From NCBI GenBank assembly GCA_028281785.1, contig JANQJG010000122.1, positions 1 through 64,000 on the forward strand: DNA of 64,000 nt, in the 5' to 3' direction. The translations under genes were made by a program, and so were the position numbers. This DNA is from Rhodospirillales bacterium (GTDB taxonomy: Bacteria > Pseudomonadota > Alphaproteobacteria > Rhodospirillales > Shumkoniaceae). Of the stretch, positions 37,372 through 47,783 are shown one piece after another. The notes under the pieces are model-generated. The model saw only the letters and a program-made list of their open reading frames with translations. It did not search any database and was not told the origin of the DNA. Each line of letters starts with the position of its first letter. The first letter of the stretch is position 1.

Positions 37372-37836
37372 TTACGCCGTACGGGCGGCTTCGATCACCG
37401 CTTCCGCGTGGCCCGGCACCTTCACCTTTCGCCAGATCTCGCGAATCACGCCCTCTTCGTCGATCACGAAAGTGGCGCGCTCGATGCCCATGTACTTCTT
37501 GCCGTACATGCTTTTTTCGACCCAGACACCGTAGTCTTCGCAGACCTTGCCGTCGGTATCGGATGCCAGCGTGAAGGGCAGGCCGTGTTTGGCCTTGAAC
37601 TTGTCATGGCTGGCGACGCTGTCCTTGGAAACGCCGATGATGATCGCGTTGGCCGCATCGAATTCCGGCGCCAAGTCGCGAAAAGCACAGGCTTCCTTTG
37701 TGCAGCCCGAGGTATCGTCCTTGGGGTAGAAGTAGAGGACGATCTTCTTTCCCTTAAGCTGCGAAAGTGTCACCGAATCACCGCCATCCGTGGCCATTGC
37801 AAATTCGGGTGCAGGATCTCCAACCTTCAGCGTCAT
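37372..37836 (-). CDS. bcp: Thioredoxin-dependent peroxiredoxin, Bcp/PrxQ type
   Basis: A 154-residue peroxiredoxin with peroxidatic cysteine in YPKDDTSGCTKEACAFRD, including the nearby resolving cysteine of the PrxQ type. It reduces hydroperoxides using thioredoxin. Start: ATG 37836 (MTLKVGDPAPEF) has GGAAGG upstream; a longer version to 37884 is unlikely. Downstream of glnE on the same strand with a 60-base gap. Confidence 0.94.
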   Translation of the reverse strand: MTLKVGDPAPEFAMATDGGDSVTLSQLKGKKIVLYFYPKDDTSGCTKEACAFRDLAPEFDAANAIIIGVSKDSVASHDKFKAKHGLPFTLASDTDGKVCEDYGVWVEKSMYGKKYMGIERATFVIDEEGVIREIWRKVKVPGHAEAVIEAARTA

Positions 37837-37896
37837 CACTATGCCTTCCTTCATCACCAGCGGGCGCAGCCTGTACGGATTCAACAGCGGGCTGGA

Positions 37897-40890
37897 TCAG
37901 CCCATGGTCTGAACCTTCGACTGTTTCGCCGGTTGCTCGATCAGGTTCTGGAAATGCGCGTAGCTTCGATCGGCTACGCTTCGTATCTTGTCCTTGAGGG
38001 CGACGACGCTCGTCTCCCCCCCGACCTGTGCCAAGCGGACCAGCAGCGTATCCGTGATCTCGTCCTCCCGCTCCTTTCTGAACTGTCCTTCGATAGTCAG
38101 CCTCAGCATGCCCTGAAGCGCCTGCCAGAAACCAAGCGCCTCCAACAGGTCCTCGGCGACGTCGCTTGCCAATCCACCGACGTCGCGCAGAATCTCGATC
38201 GCCTCCTTCGTGTTGGGTGAAAGCACCTCGGGATGCGCGTGGGCATGGCATAGCTGGAGATACTGAGCAATGAATTCAATGTCGACGAGGCCACCGCGCA
38301 GGTACTTCGCGTCCCAGATGAAGTCGGTGTGATGCTCGGCGTCCTGGCGCGCGCGCATGTCGGCGACATCGAATACCAGGGTGCCGGGGTCCCTGTTCCG
38401 CGTCAGCGTATCCCTGATAACGCCCTCGACGCGGCGGCGCAGCGGCTCGGGCCCCGAGACGATGCGTGCCCTGGTCAACGCCATGTGCTCCCAGGTCCAG
38501 GCCGATTTTTCGTGATAGGCCGCAAAGGCCTCGAACGAGGAGGCTATGGGTCCCGCGGCGCCAGAGGGTCTTAGCCGCATGTCGACCTCGAAGAGGCGGC
38601 CTTCGGACGTTTGGGCGGTCATGGCGTTTATCAGGCGTTGACTCAAGCGGGCGAAGTACTGGCTCGTCGGCAGCGGGCGCGGGCCGTCCGACGCGCTCGC
38701 GCTTGGTGGCGCCTCGTAGACGAAAATCAGATCCAGGTCCGACGCGGCCGTCATCTCGCGCCCCCCGAGCTTGCCCAGGGCCAGGGTGACCATACCCGAG
38801 CCCGGTATCTCGCCGTGCTGGCGGGCGAACTCCGCCTCGACGGGCCGGGAGAGGACGATCAACGCGGTTTCCGCGATATGGCTGAGGGCCAGGGACGCCT
38901 CGCCGGGCGACAGCATCCCGCGGAGCATCTGCACCCCGACTTGAAACTGGCGGTCCTGGGCCCATCGGCGGCTTGCGTCCAGGGCCTCCTCGACAACGGC
39001 TATCGGCGTCAGCAGCCGCGCGAGCTCTTCCCTGAGCTCGGCGGCCGATGGCGGCGGCGCGAAGAAATCGCCGGCGAGGACGTTGTCCAGGATCGACGGC
39101 TTGCGACTCAGATGCTCGGCCAGGCGCGGCGCGTCTCCCAGGATCTCGGCGACCAGATCGAGCAGATGGGGGTTGGAGTAGAACATCGAAAACAACTGCA
39201 CGCCCGCGGGCAACCGGGAGAGAAAACGGTCGAAATTGAGGAGGGCGGAGTCTGGATCCGGCCGGCGGCCGAGCGCCGACAAAAGGACCGGCATCAGCTC
39301 CGTGAGAAGCTCGCGCGCCCGTGCGCTGCGCATGGCTCGGTAGCGGCCGTGGTGCCACCCGCGCACGGCGGCATCGACCTTCTCCGGCTGCCGGAATCCC
39401 ATGCGTTGAAGGGAGTCCAGCGTGTCGGGGTCCGCATCTGTTCCGGTGAAGACGAGATTTCCCGCGCCGCCGCTTTCGCTGAGGGGCACGGCGTGCTCGA
39501 ACAGCCGGGCGTAATGGCTTTCGACCGCCCGGAGATGCTGAAGCACATCCGCGGAAAAGCTATCGCGGTTTTCATAGCCCATGAACACGGCGATCTCGGA
39601 GAGCCCCTCGGCATCCCGCGGGAGGCTGTGAGTTTGCTCGTCATGGACCATCTGTAGCCGATGCTCCAGTTTGCGCAGGAATCGGTAGGCGTCCGTCAGG
39701 TCCTGGGCCACCTTTTTCGAGGTATGGCCGAGTTCGGCGAGCATCCGAATGGCCGCGATTGTTCCGGACAGGCGCAGTTCGGGTTTCCGTCCGCCCCAGA
39801 TGAGCTGCTGGGTCTGGGCGAAGAACTCGATCTCCCGAATGCCGCCCCGTCCGAGCTTGATGTTGTGTCCGGCGACGGCGATTTCGCCACCGCCCCGATG
39901 GGCATGGATCTGGCGTTTGATCGAATGAATGTCCTCGATCGCCGCGAAATCGAGGTTCTTGCGCCAGACGTAGGGCCGCAAGCGATCGAGGAAAGCCGTG
40001 CCCGACGCAATGTCCCCTGCGACCGGGCGGGCCCGGATCATCGCCGCGCGCTCCCAGTTCTGCCCCAGCCCCTCATAGTACACTTCCGCCGCCAGAACCG
40101 ACATCACCGGCGGCGTCGAGCCCGGGTCCGGTCGCAGACGGAGGTCCGTACGGAACACGTAACCCTCCGCCGTACGTTGTTCCAGCAGCGCCGTGAATTG
40201 GCGCGCCAGCCTCAGAAAAGCTTTTTGAAGGGACTCCGGCCGTTCGGTGCGAACTTTTTCCAGGTCAAACAGGAGAATCAGATCGATATCGCTGGAATAG
40301 TTGAGTTCTCCCGCGCCCAGTTTGCCCATGGCCAATACGATGAATCCCGACCCTGCCTCGGGTTCCGTTTCGCTTTGCAGGGCCAAGGCCCCCGAAGCCG
40401 CCATCGTTCGAAGCACGCAGGCGGTCACGCATCTCAGGGCGCCTTCGGCAAAGTCCGACAGCGCCGTCATTACGTTATCGACGGTCCACTCCCCTGTGAT
40501 GTCTGCAAGTCCCGTGACGAGGGCGAGGCGCCGCTTCGCCGCCCGAAGGTGGCGGCCAAGATCCGCATCGGCCGGAGGCGTGCGCCGCAGCGACCGTAAT
40601 TCGGCCAAGGTTTCGTTGTACACGAAATCGAAACCTCGGCTGACTATCTGTAAGACGATACCGGGGTCCTTGACCGCGCAATGAGCGAGAAACGGACTAC
40701 CTCCAAAGGTCGCCTCAAGCAGGCGCCGGCCATCCCCGCTGCGGCAGAGTTCGTCGGCAAACGTCGCGAGAACGGGGTCCTCCGACTGGGTGGCGGCGTC
40801 GCGCCACCTTTCGAGACCGAGGGCGGCACGGTCGGCATTCGCGGCTTGCGGAAGCGAGCCGAGTCTGGACAAGGCGCCAAAATCGTGCAT
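37897..40890 (-). CDS. glnE: Glutamine synthetase adenylyltransferase/adenylyl-removing enzyme
   Basis: A 997-residue bifunctional enzyme that adenylylates and deadenylylates glutamine synthetase in response to PII and glutamine. Each half has a nucleotidyltransferase motif: NYSSDIDLILLFD in the N-terminal (deadenylylase) half and AASDLDLIFVYE in the C-terminal half. The helical segments between them are well conserved (GRGGIREIEFFAQTQQL, YLRGGLVDIEFIAQYLQL). Full length. Divergent from the YhdP-like gene. Confidence 0.95.
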   Translation of the reverse strand: MHDFGALSRLGSLPQAANADRAALGLERWRDAATQSEDPVLATFADELCRSGDGRRLLEATFGGSPFLAHCAVKDPGIVLQIVSRGFDFVYNETLAELRSLRRTPPADADLGRHLRAAKRRLALVTGLADITGEWTVDNVMTALSDFAEGALRCVTACVLRTMAASGALALQSETEPEAGSGFIVLAMGKLGAGELNYSSDIDLILLFDLEKVRTERPESLQKAFLRLARQFTALLEQRTAEGYVFRTDLRLRPDPGSTPPVMSVLAAEVYYEGLGQNWERAAMIRARPVAGDIASGTAFLDRLRPYVWRKNLDFAAIEDIHSIKRQIHAHRGGGEIAVAGHNIKLGRGGIREIEFFAQTQQLIWGGRKPELRLSGTIAAIRMLAELGHTSKKVAQDLTDAYRFLRKLEHRLQMVHDEQTHSLPRDAEGLSEIAVFMGYENRDSFSADVLQHLRAVESHYARLFEHAVPLSESGGAGNLVFTGTDADPDTLDSLQRMGFRQPEKVDAAVRGWHHGRYRAMRSARARELLTELMPVLLSALGRRPDPDSALLNFDRFLSRLPAGVQLFSMFYSNPHLLDLVAEILGDAPRLAEHLSRKPSILDNVLAGDFFAPPPSAAELREELARLLTPIAVVEEALDASRRWAQDRQFQVGVQMLRGMLSPGEASLALSHIAETALIVLSRPVEAEFARQHGEIPGSGMVTLALGKLGGREMTAASDLDLIFVYEAPPSASASDGPRPLPTSQYFARLSQRLINAMTAQTSEGRLFEVDMRLRPSGAAGPIASSFEAFAAYHEKSAWTWEHMALTRARIVSGPEPLRRRVEGVIRDTLTRNRDPGTLVFDVADMRARQDAEHHTDFIWDAKYLRGGLVDIEFIAQYLQLCHAHAHPEVLSPNTKEAIEILRDVGGLASDVAEDLLEALGFWQALQGMLRLTIEGQFRKEREDEITDTLLVRLAQVGGETSVVALKDKIRSVADRSYAHFQNLIEQPAKQSKVQTMG

Positions 40891-40972
40891 ATCCCACTAC
40901 TCCATTGTGGTACACAGTGTTGGATGAAGTAGGCGGGGTCAAGATGGCGGTGGCGATAAGGGAATACGCCGA

Positions 40973-43900
40973 GTGATCACGCGCACCTTCCGGGGCCTTA
41001 TTCGGCTTTTCGGCGGCCTTGGCGCCGGTCTGGCCATCCTGCTGGTCCTGTTGGCTTGGCGGTTGTCGACCGGGCCTATTTCATTGACCTTTCTCAGCCC
41101 CCACGTCGAAAGGGCTCTAAGCGCCGGGGACGGTAGCTTCGGTGTCCGTCTGGACGAAACCATCCTTACCTGGGCGGGTTGGGAACGCGCCCTCGACGTG
41201 CGGGTTCTCAACGTGCGTGCCGTCGACGCGGGCGGCGCGGCCGTCGCCGTCGTCCCCGAGCTCTCGCTTTCGCTGAGTGTGCGGGGTCTGCTGGAGGGCA
41301 AGCTGGCGCTGAAGAGCGTCGAGTTCCATCGGCCTGCGATTCAAGTTCTCCGGCGGGAGGACGGCAGCTTCCAGATCGGGTTTGGAGAGGGCGGGGGCGG
41401 TTCGGACGTTCTGTCCACCCGCTCGCTGGACAGTTTGCTCGCACGGGGTGAATCCGATGAGAGAGTCCGATATCTGTCCCGGGTCGATATTCACGACGCG
41501 GAATTGATGATCGTCGACCGCAAGCTGAACGGCTTCTGGCGGGCTCCCGCGTCCGAAATCGAATTGAGACGCAACGATTTCGGGTGGGAGGGCGAGGTCT
41601 CCCTCGGTCTTGAGATTGACGGCCGCACGGCTGGCTTGACGGTGCTCGGCGTTTATCAGGCGGATGGGCGGCATCTCGATCTTGGCATCGAGGTGGATCA
41701 GGTCGTGCCCGCCTCCCTAGCCGGACTGGAGGGCGGGTTGTCGCCTTTGGCGGCGCTTGATCTGCCCTTCGCGGGCAAGCTGGTGATGAGCGTTTCCCTC
41801 GACGGCGATGTGGAGGCGCTTGATTTCGATTTCAGCGGCGGCAGGGGGCATCTCCGGCCGGAGGGGGAGTTCGAACAGTCGATTCCCGTTACCTCCGCTC
41901 AGATTTCGGGGCAGTACGACGGATCCGCGCGGCAGGCCGAGTTCGAACGCATCGAGTTCGAATTCGAGGATGACGCGACCCTTCTGTTGCCGAAGGCGGG
42001 AGGTCATCGGCTCCCTCTGCGATCGATGGCCGCGACGGCCATCGTTTCGGTTGGCGACCGGCGGGTTCAGGTCTCGACCCTGGAGGCGGATCTCGGCGGG
42101 CCCAGTATCCTCTCCCAGGTCACGTTGACCGGATGGGGGGACGACCTCGATATCGAGTTTCAAGGGGCCCTGCAAAACCTGTCCGTGGACGAGATCGAGC
42201 GTTACTGGCCGCGTGCCTGGGGCGATGATCCCCATGATTGGGTCGTCGCAAATCTATCCGACGGGGCCATCCGCGAGGCGCGGGTCGACCTCCGCATGCG
42301 CGCGAACTCCGGCGAGTACGTCATCGATCGTCTGACCGGGACCATGGATCTCCGGGGCTTCACGGTCGACTACCTGTCGCCGATGCCGAAGGTACGCAAC
42401 GCCGACGGGCAGGTCACCTTTGATCAGGAGACCTTCAAGATCGAGATCGCCCGTGGCAAATCCAAGGGTTTGTCGATCCGCGAAGGGACCCTTTTGTTTA
42501 CCGATCTCGACAAGCACGATCAATGGCTGACCGTCGACATGGTCATTGATGGGCCGTTTCGCGACGCGCTTGAGCTGGTCGATCACGAGCCGCTCGGTTT
42601 CGCCTCGGCGATCGGTGTGCGTCCCGATCACGCCGACGGTACATCCGCCACCCGCCTGTATCTTCACTTCATCCTTATCGACGAACTGACGTTCGAGAAG
42701 GTGGATGTCGCCGCCAGCGCCCGCATTCAGAACGCCTCATTGACCGGTGCCTTGTTCGGCCGGGATATTCGGGAGGGCGATCTGGAGCTACGTGTCGACA
42801 AGAACGCCATGGAGGTGAGGGGCGATGTGACGCTGGCGACGATCCCCGGGATTCTCGAATGGCAGGAGTACTTCGACGAAGGCGGCCCCTATCGTAGCCG
42901 ATATGTGCTCAAGGGCACCATCAATGACGAGCAGCTGATGACGCAACTCGGCGTCGACTTCCCGCCCTTCTCCCCTGAATTCATGGCCGGCGATATCGAC
43001 GCGGAACTCGTGTGGACGGTTCAGCGCGATGGAAACGGCGTAATGGAGGCTGAGCTCGACCTGTCCCGCGCCTCCCTGTCGTTCCCGACCCTGGGCTGGC
43101 AAAAGGACCCCGGGGTGGCGGGTCAAGCGACCGTCAAGATAGGACTCGACGGCAAACAGGTCCTCGACATCCCTGGGTTTGCCGTCGCCGCGGGCGATCT
43201 TTCGGTCCTCGGATCGGCCGCGTTTCAGCATGATGGAAGCGGGCTCGCGCGTATTGATTTCGAACGCCTCGCCTTCGGCCGGACGAGGGTGCAGGGAGCC
43301 GTCATCCCCGGCGGTGACGGCGGGTGGACGGTAACGCTCCATGGCCGCAGCCTGGACCTTTCGCCCATCTTCGAGGAGATGTCGGAAACCGCGTCTTCGG
43401 ACCAGGAGGACTCGGGGAGCGCCGGCCCCGATGTCAGCTTTTCAGTGGATCTGGACGAGGTTTGGGTTGCCCCCGATCAGTCGATCCGCGGGGTCGAGGG
43501 GTCTCTCGTGCGGGGGAACGGGGAGTGGCGGACCGTCAACCTCGAAGGCCTGGTCGGCGACGAAAAGACGATAACCGTCCGGATGGAGCCGGTCGCGGAC
43601 GAGCGCCGGGAGCTCTCGGTACTGGCCGAGGATGCCGGAGCGTCCTTGCGCACCTTCGGCTATTACGAGAATATGGTGGGTGGGCGTCTCGAACTGAGCG
43701 GTACGATCGACGATCGTGCCGAGGGTTCACCCCTTGACGGCCATCTGAGGATCAGCGACTTCCGGGTCGTCAACGCACCCATACTCGCCCATGTGGTCGG
43801 CGTCTTGGCCCTGACCGGCATCGGCGACGCGTTGCAGGGCCAGGGGCTAAGCTTCTCCTTGTTCGAAATGCCGTTCACCCGCCATGAAGGGGTTCTCACG

Positions 43901-44263
43901 GTTACCGACGCGCGCGCCGGCGGCGCGTCCTTGGGGTTCACGGCCAGCGGGACGATCGACGCGCATAAGGACGTGTTGGAGATCGAGGGGACGCTGGTTC
44001 CGGCCTACGCGATCAACTCCGCGCTGGGCAGACTTCCCGTGGTCGGACAGATCTTCAGCGGCGGCGAAAAGGGCGGCGGCATCTTCGCGGCAAGCTACCG
44101 GATTTCGGGCCCCTCCGAGGCGCCGCGCATGGTCGTCAACCCCCTCGCCGCCTTGGCGCCGGGGATCCTGCGCAAACTGTTCGGTTTCCTGGGCCCGGGC
44201 CAGCCGACCGAAGAGCTTTCCGGCGCGCCGGAAAGCCCCGTCGACAGAGCCGACGCGCCGTAA
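40973..44263 (+). CDS. YhdP/AsmA-like membrane-anchored protein (DUF3971)
   Basis: A 1096-residue protein with a single N-terminal membrane helix (residues ~9-31: LIRLFGGLGAGLAILLVLLA) and a very long beta-rich periplasmic part ending in an AsmA-like C-terminal domain. This layout matches YhdP/TamB-type proteins, which are thought to bridge inner and outer membranes and move phospholipids. Start GTG 40973, with AAGGGA about 10 bases upstream. The C-terminal tail is Pro/Glu-rich. Ends 8 bases from the convergent tyrS. Confidence 0.85.
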   Translation: MITRTFRGLIRLFGGLGAGLAILLVLLAWRLSTGPISLTFLSPHVERALSAGDGSFGVRLDETILTWAGWERALDVRVLNVRAVDAGGAAVAVVPELSLSLSVRGLLEGKLALKSVEFHRPAIQVLRREDGSFQIGFGEGGGGSDVLSTRSLDSLLARGESDERVRYLSRVDIHDAELMIVDRKLNGFWRAPASEIELRRNDFGWEGEVSLGLEIDGRTAGLTVLGVYQADGRHLDLGIEVDQVVPASLAGLEGGLSPLAALDLPFAGKLVMSVSLDGDVEALDFDFSGGRGHLRPEGEFEQSIPVTSAQISGQYDGSARQAEFERIEFEFEDDATLLLPKAGGHRLPLRSMAATAIVSVGDRRVQVSTLEADLGGPSILSQVTLTGWGDDLDIEFQGALQNLSVDEIERYWPRAWGDDPHDWVVANLSDGAIREARVDLRMRANSGEYVIDRLTGTMDLRGFTVDYLSPMPKVRNADGQVTFDQETFKIEIARGKSKGLSIREGTLLFTDLDKHDQWLTVDMVIDGPFRDALELVDHEPLGFASAIGVRPDHADGTSATRLYLHFILIDELTFEKVDVAASARIQNASLTGALFGRDIREGDLELRVDKNAMEVRGDVTLATIPGILEWQEYFDEGGPYRSRYVLKGTINDEQLMTQLGVDFPPFSPEFMAGDIDAELVWTVQRDGNGVMEAELDLSRASLSFPTLGWQKDPGVAGQATVKIGLDGKQVLDIPGFAVAAGDLSVLGSAAFQHDGSGLARIDFERLAFGRTRVQGAVIPGGDGGWTVTLHGRSLDLSPIFEEMSETASSDQEDSGSAGPDVSFSVDLDEVWVAPDQSIRGVEGSLVRGNGEWRTVNLEGLVGDEKTITVRMEPVADERRELSVLAEDAGASLRTFGYYENMVGGRLELSGTIDDRAEGSPLDGHLRISDFRVVNAPILAHVVGVLALTGIGDALQGQGLSFSLFEMPFTRHEGVLTVTDARAGGASLGFTASGTIDAHKDVLEIEGTLVPAYAINSALGRLPVVGQIFSGGEKGGGIFAASYRISGPSEAPRMVVNPLAALAPGILRKLFGFLGPGQPTEELSGAPESPVDRADAP

Positions 44264-44271
44264 CCCGGCCG

Positions 44272-45525
44272 TCAGATCACCCGAACGAGGGCGTGGCGTT
44301 TCTTGCCGGCCGAGAGCTTGATCACGCGATCGCCGGTCAGATCGGCCGCCGAGACCATTCTGGCCTCGCTTTCGATGACCGCGTCGTTGATGCGGCCGCC
44401 GCCGCCTTTGATAAGCCGGCGGGCCTCGCCGTTGCTGGTAGCCAGGCCGGCCCGCTTGAACAGCTCGAAGACGGGGATGCCCGTGTCCAGCTCCGCGACG
44501 GGCAGCTCGAGGGTCGGAAGCTCGTCCCCAAGCGCTCCTTCCTCGAACGTCCGCCGTGCCGTCTCGGCAGCGGCCTCCGACGCGTCCGCGCCACGGCAGA
44601 GACGCGTCGCCTCGTTGGCCAGGATCTTCTTGGCTTCGTTGATCTCGGCGTCCTTGAGAGCTTCGAGCCGGGCGATTTCGTCCAGCGGCAGTTCGGTGAA
44701 GAGGCGAAGGAAACGCCCGACGTCGGCATCCTCCGTGTTGCGCCAGAATTGCCAGTAGTCATAGGCCGGGAGCAAGCTGTCGCTCAGCCAAATGGCCCCC
44801 TCCGCCGTCTTTCCCATCTTGGCCCCGGACGCGGTCTCCAGCAGAGGCGTCGTCAGTCCATGCAGCGTGCGCCCGTCGACGCGCCGGCCCAATTCAACGC
44901 CGTTGACGATATTGCCCCATTGATCGGAGCCGCCCATCTGCAGCACGCAGTTCCGCGAGCGGCTGAGCTCCAGGAAGTCGAATGCCTGGAGGATCATGTA
45001 GTTGAACTCAAGGAATGTCAGCGGCTGCTCGCGGTCGAGCCGCATGCGCACGCTGTCGAATGTCAGCATGCGGTTGACCGAGAAATGGCGGCCGTAGTCC
45101 CGCAGGAAAGGGATGTATTCCAGGCCATCGAGCCAGTCGGCGTTGTTGACCATCGCGGCATCGGTCGGCCCGTCGCCGAAGACCAGGAAATGCGAGAAGA
45201 TCTCGCGAATCCCTTCCATGTTGGCGGCGATCTGTTCGGTCGAGAGCAACTGGCGGCTCGCATCCTTGCCGGATGGGTCGCCGACCTTGGTGGTTCCCCC
45301 GCCCATGAGGACGATCGGCTTGTGCCCGGTCTGCTGCAGCCATCGGAGGGCCATGATCTGGACCAGGCTGCCCGCGTGCAGGCTGGGCGCCGTACAGTCG
45401 AACCCGATATAGGCGGCAATGGTCTCGCCGGCCGCCAGCGCGTCCAATTCCTCCAAATTGGTGCCTTGGTGAATGAAATCTCGCGCGGCTAGGGTTCGGA
45501 TGAACTCCGATCGAAAGCTGGTCAT
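44272..45525 (-). CDS. tyrS: Tyrosyl-tRNA synthetase
   Basis: A 417-residue class I synthetase of the TyrS type. The HIGH-like motif is in [11 protein letters not shown], the KMSKS-like loop reads [11 protein letters not shown], and there is a C-terminal S4 RNA-binding domain ([20 protein letters not shown]). The tyrosine site is visible in [11 protein letters not shown] and [11 protein letters not shown]. Full length. Divergent from anmK across a 255-base gap in which I see no gene. Confidence 0.96.
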   Translation of the reverse strand: MTSFRSEFIRTLAARDFIHQGTNLEELDALAAGETIAAYIGFDCTAPSLHAGSLVQIMALRWLQQTGHKPIVLMGGGTTKVGDPSGKDASRQLLSTEQIAANMEGIREIFSHFLVFGDGPTDAAMVNNADWLDGLEYIPFLRDYGRHFSVNRMLTFDSVRMRLDREQPLTFLEFNYMILQAFDFLELSRSRNCVLQMGGSDQWGNIVNGVELGRRVDGRTLHGLTTPLLETASGAKMGKTAEGAIWLSDSLLPAYDYWQFWRNTEDADVGRFLRLFTELPLDEIARLEALKDAEINEAKKILANEATRLCRGADASEAAAETARRTFEEGALGDELPTLELPVAELDTGIPVFELFKRAGLATSNGEARRLIKGGGGRINDAVIESEARMVSAADLTGDRVIKLSAGKKRHALVRVI

Positions 45526-45780
45526 CGCCGTCCGGTGGGCTTGAGGGGGTTATGGCCCGGCTCTGGCCGGGGGCGGCTAAGTACCACATAACAGACCCAT
45601 AGACAACGACGGCGGGGTGGCGGCACGGCAAGCGAACGCCGTTGCCGTTCGAATCCGCTTCGCCTTATGATGTTCGGCTGTGATCGGAGCCGCCTCGCTC
45701 GGCAATCGAATTCCCGGGGCTCCGGCGAGTCGTTCGGCAGGTGGCTTGGCGGCCAAAGTTGATTGACAGAGGCGTCGGGG

Positions 45781-46911
45781 GTGGTCGGCATCACACGCTC
45801 TGAACAGGGCTTGGCGCATGACAGGGAGCTTGCGTCGGTTACCGCGCTTGGGTTGATGAGCGGAACCTCCCTCGATGGAATCGACGCCGCCGTGATCCGA
45901 ACAGACGGCGAGCGTGTCGAGGAACTCGGGCCGGCGCTGACGGTTCCCTATGACGGGGCGTTTCGGGAGCGTTTGCGCGACGTTCTTAAAGATGTGGCAG
46001 ACGATCGGATTCCCGCCGTCTCGCGCGAGTTGACGCTCCTCCATGCCGAGGCGGTTCGGCGCCTTCTCGGACTTGCGGGATGGTCGGCGAGCCGTGTCGA
46101 CGTGATCGGATTCCACGGCCACACGGTCTTCCATCGTCCCGAGGACGGGACGACCCGCCAGATTGGCGATGGCGCCCTTCTCGCGCGGGAGACGGGTTTG
46201 CCGGTTGTTGTCGACTTCAGAGGGCAGGATATGGCCTTGGGCGGCCAAGGCGCGCCGCTTGCGCCGCTCTATCACGCGGCGCTCGCGGCATCGTTGGAGA
46301 AACCGGTCGCGGTTCTGAATATTGGAAGGGTGGCCAACGTCACCTGGATCGGGCGCGGCGGTGAGATCCTCGCCTTCGACACCGGTCCGGGAAATGCGCT
46401 CATCGACGACTGGACCCGGACAACGATCGGCCAGGGGATGGATCAAGGCGGCCGCCTGGCGGCATCCGGCAGGGTTGACGAGCGTTGCCTGAACCGGTTG
46501 CTCGAACATGCATACTTTCTCGAGCGGCCCCCGAAATCCCTGGACCGCGATGACTTTCGCTCCGACCTCTTGGATCACCTCTCCCCCGCCGATGGTGCCG
46601 CAACGCTCGTGGCCTTCACGGCTGGCGCGGTCGTGGCCGCGCTCGAATTTCTCCCGGAGCGGCCTCGGCGCTGGTTGGTGTGTGGTGGCGGCCGCCACAA
46701 CCCAGCCTTGATGCGGGCCCTGAAACAGTACTTGGAAACTCCGGTCGAGTCGGTCGAGGCCGTTGGATGGCAAGGCGACGCCCTGGAGGCGCAGGCCTTC
46801 GGTTTCCTGGCGGTACGCTCGCTCCGAGGGCTACCTCTCAGTTTGCCGACGACCACCGGTGTCGCAGCGGCAACAACAGGAGGGACGCTTCACCTGCCCA
46901 GCGCCAAGTGA
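45781..46911 (+). CDS. anmK: Anhydro-N-acetylmuramic acid kinase
   Basis: A 376-residue kinase that recycles cell-wall anhydro-MurNAc to MurNAc-6-phosphate. The phosphate-binding motif is LGLMSGTSLDGIDAAV, followed by GFHGHTVFHRPE, FDTGPGNALIDDW and VCGGGRHNPALM. Start: GTG 45781 has GAGG eight bases upstream; the TTG at 45763 has none. Stop adjoins the convergent hydrolase gene. Confidence 0.92.
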   Translation: MVGITRSEQGLAHDRELASVTALGLMSGTSLDGIDAAVIRTDGERVEELGPALTVPYDGAFRERLRDVLKDVADDRIPAVSRELTLLHAEAVRRLLGLAGWSASRVDVIGFHGHTVFHRPEDGTTRQIGDGALLARETGLPVVVDFRGQDMALGGQGAPLAPLYHAALAASLEKPVAVLNIGRVANVTWIGRGGEILAFDTGPGNALIDDWTRTTIGQGMDQGGRLAASGRVDERCLNRLLEHAYFLERPPKSLDRDDFRSDLLDHLSPADGAATLVAFTAGAVVAALEFLPERPRRWLVCGGGRHNPALMRALKQYLETPVESVEAVGWQGDALEAQAFGFLAVRSLRGLPLSLPTTTGVAAATTGGTLHLPSAK

Positions 46912-47565
46912 TCATTTAGCCTCGGCCTCAGGCAGCGCCTTGTCGAGATAGTCTTCGACATGCGCGCAAAGCTCATCCATATGGCTGGAGAAGAAGTGGT
47001 CGGCGCCGGCGATAACGCGATAGTCGATTTCGATGTTCTTCTGGCTCGAGAGCTTGTTGGCGAGCTTCTCCGCCGCCGCGACCGGGACGACCTTGTCGTC
47101 GTCTCCATGCACGATCATACCGGAGGAAGGGCAGGGGGCGAGAAATGAGAAATCGTGAATGCTCGCCGGTGGCGCGACGGCGATGAATCCCGTGATTTCC
47201 GGGCGCCGCATCATCAGCTGCATGCCGATCCAGGCGCCGAAGGAATAGCCCCCGATCCAACAGCCCGAGGCGTTCTGATTGTGGCCCTGCATCCAGTCCA
47301 GCGCGGCCGCCGCGTCGCTGAGCTCGCCCTGGCCATTGTCGAACTCGGCCTGAGACCGGCCCACGCCCCGGAAATTGAAGCGGAGGGCCGAAAACCCCCG
47401 CTTCACGAATGCCTGATACATGGCGTACACGAGCCGATTGTTCATCGTCCCGCCATGCTGAGGATGCGGATGCAGCAGCAGCGCAATGGGAGCATTGGCT
47501 TGCTTGGAGTGATGGTAACGGCCTTCAAGGCGGCCGTCGGGGCCGTTAAGCGTGACTTCGGGCAT
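46912..47565 (-). CDS. Alpha/beta hydrolase (COG2945-like)
   Basis: A 217-residue alpha/beta-fold hydrolase. It has the oxyanion region LLLHPHPQHGGTMNN, the nucleophile elbow GGYSFGAW (Ser), a catalytic Asp region in VHGDDDKVVP, and His in GADHFFSSH. This small family is widespread in Proteobacteria with no fixed substrate. Divergent from cysE; its 5' region is A/T-rich and shared with the cysE promoter. Confidence 0.88.
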   Translation of the reverse strand: MPEVTLNGPDGRLEGRYHHSKQANAPIALLLHPHPQHGGTMNNRLVYAMYQAFVKRGFSALRFNFRGVGRSQAEFDNGQGELSDAAAALDWMQGHNQNASGCWIGGYSFGAWIGMQLMMRRPEITGFIAVAPPASIHDFSFLAPCPSSGMIVHGDDDKVVPVAAAEKLANKLSSQKNIEIDYRVIAGADHFFSSHMDELCAHVEDYLDKALPEAEAK

Positions 47566-47665
47566 CGTTCAAAAGGCATAATCCCGCTGCTCGCGGGCAC
47601 TGCCAATCCTGACTGCTTGACTCAGTAATAAAGCATTGAATGGTTTGTTCTGACCCAGCGAAATC

Positions 47666-47694
47666 TTGATAGGTTTGGTCGGGTTTCCTATATT
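47666..47694 (+). promoter_or_regulatory. Sigma70-type promoter for the cysE-isc genes
   Basis: TTGATA (47666-47671) and TATATT (47689-47694) are separated by exactly 17 bases, the best promoter match in the window. Transcription would begin near 47701, leaving about 80 bases before the cysE GTG. IscR encoded downstream is a candidate regulator, but no clear IscR palindrome is seen. Confidence 0.6.
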
Positions 47695-47783
47695 CCACTT
47701 TCGTTTTGGGGGATATGGGCGCCCGATGTTCGGCTGAAACAAGCCATCCATCACGAGATTGTTGAATGGGCGCGTAGGATATA

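Noticed and set aside
45763-45780. TTG start for anmK
   Set aside because: No Shine-Dalgarno precedes it, while GTG 45781 has GAGG at good spacing.
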